Origin: Serinicoccus profundi
GTDB lineage: Bacteria; Actinomycetota; Actinomycetes; Actinomycetales; Dermatophilaceae
NCBI RefSeq assembly: GCF_008001015.1
Contig: NZ_CP042862.1
Coordinates: 186,001 to 250,000, forward strand
Direction: 5' to 3'
DNA: 64,000 nucleotides
Part shown: in pieces, positions 63,954 through 64,000 of the stretch
How positions within the stretch are numbered: the first letter of the stretch is position 1
How the letters are laid out: every line of letters begins with the position of its first letter
Program-made: the position numbers and the translations under genes
The notes under the pieces: model-generated
What the model saw: only the letters and a program-made list of their open reading frames with translations
The model's database searches: none
What the model was told of the DNA's origin: nothing

Positions 63954-64000
63954 ATGGGTAAGGCATCACGCAAGAAGCGGCAGTCCGGCGCCAAGGACGC
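63954..64000 (+). CDS. Start of an unidentified gene (partial)
   Basis: An ATG at 63954 opens MGKASRKKRQSGAKDA to the window end. A basic N-terminus like this is found on several small actinobacterial proteins and SEC-C-type proteins, but too little is visible to name it. No Shine-Dalgarno was obvious. Confidence 0.4.
   Translation, partial: MGKASRKKRQSGAKD

Overview
This window is chromosomal DNA from a very GC-rich actinobacterium. The evidence is near-exclusive use of G/C-ending codons, frequent GTG starts, tightly overlapping operons (ATGA, GTGA and TGATG junctions), cell-wall-binding repeat 2 (CWB2) proteins, Tad-type pilus genes and a WXG100 secretion locus. The gene mix suits Micrococcales of the Intrasporangiaceae/Ornithinimicrobiaceae type, but that placement is inference. 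No rRNA, tRNA, CRISPR array or transposase was seen.

Layout. 0-5.6 kb: secreted cell-wall proteins (a CWB2/5'-nucleotidase fusion cut by the window edge, a peptidoglycan-binding M15-like peptidase, a frameshifted CWB2 protein). 5.6-8.8 kb: a compact cassette with a MauE-type redox membrane protein, a MauD-like thioredoxin and a Tat-exported protein with ten cysteines. 8.8-12.2 kb: App1-like phosphatase, Fpg/Nei glycosylase, hairpin repeats, an SH3-HAD fusion and a rhodanese. 12.4-20.8 kb: a Tad/Flp pilus operon (CpaB, CpaE, TadA, TadB, TadC, Flp pilin, two TadE proteins, a TadG-like protein) and two exported proteins. 20.8-32.2 kb: a LysM/BTAD membrane protein, an FHA-FtsK/SpoIIIE (EccC/EssC-type) motor, a WXG100 protein with its own promoter and terminator, a glycine-zipper candidate substrate and accessory genes, i.e. 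a stripped-down type VII-like secretion locus. 32.2-37.3 kb: an AAA ATPase and small accessory genes, including a SUFU-domain protein and a BrnT/BrnA-like toxin-antitoxin pair.

37.7-42.7 kb is a visibly lower-GC defence island on the minus strand. It holds a ThsB-like TIR gene, a caspase-like protease and a SLOG-domain gene, all translationally coupled, followed by a membrane-anchored DUF4062 STAND NTPase. It resembles TIR-caspase (type IV) Thoeris with two extra components and is the most interesting locus here.

43-48.5 kb: two small-molecule kinase-like proteins, a peptidase E homologue, an Rpf-like LysM protein, a lipoprotein and a DUF427 protein. 48.5-54 kb: OafA-type acyltransferase, DUF3806 protein, K+ channel with RCK domain, DUF6394 protein, SprT-like protein. 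54.1-60 kb: a sugar ABC importer operon with a strong terminator, two tandem-repeat arrays and an amylosucrase-like GH13 enzyme. 60-64 kb: a small Cys-rich protein behind a CsoR/CstR-type operator, a MurE-like ligase, Lgt, a 3-hydroxyisobutyryl-CoA hydrolase-like enzyme and the start of another gene.

Five otherwise well-conserved genes carry single-base shifts, several in G or C runs, which suggests uncorrected assembly indels rather than five independent pseudogenes.
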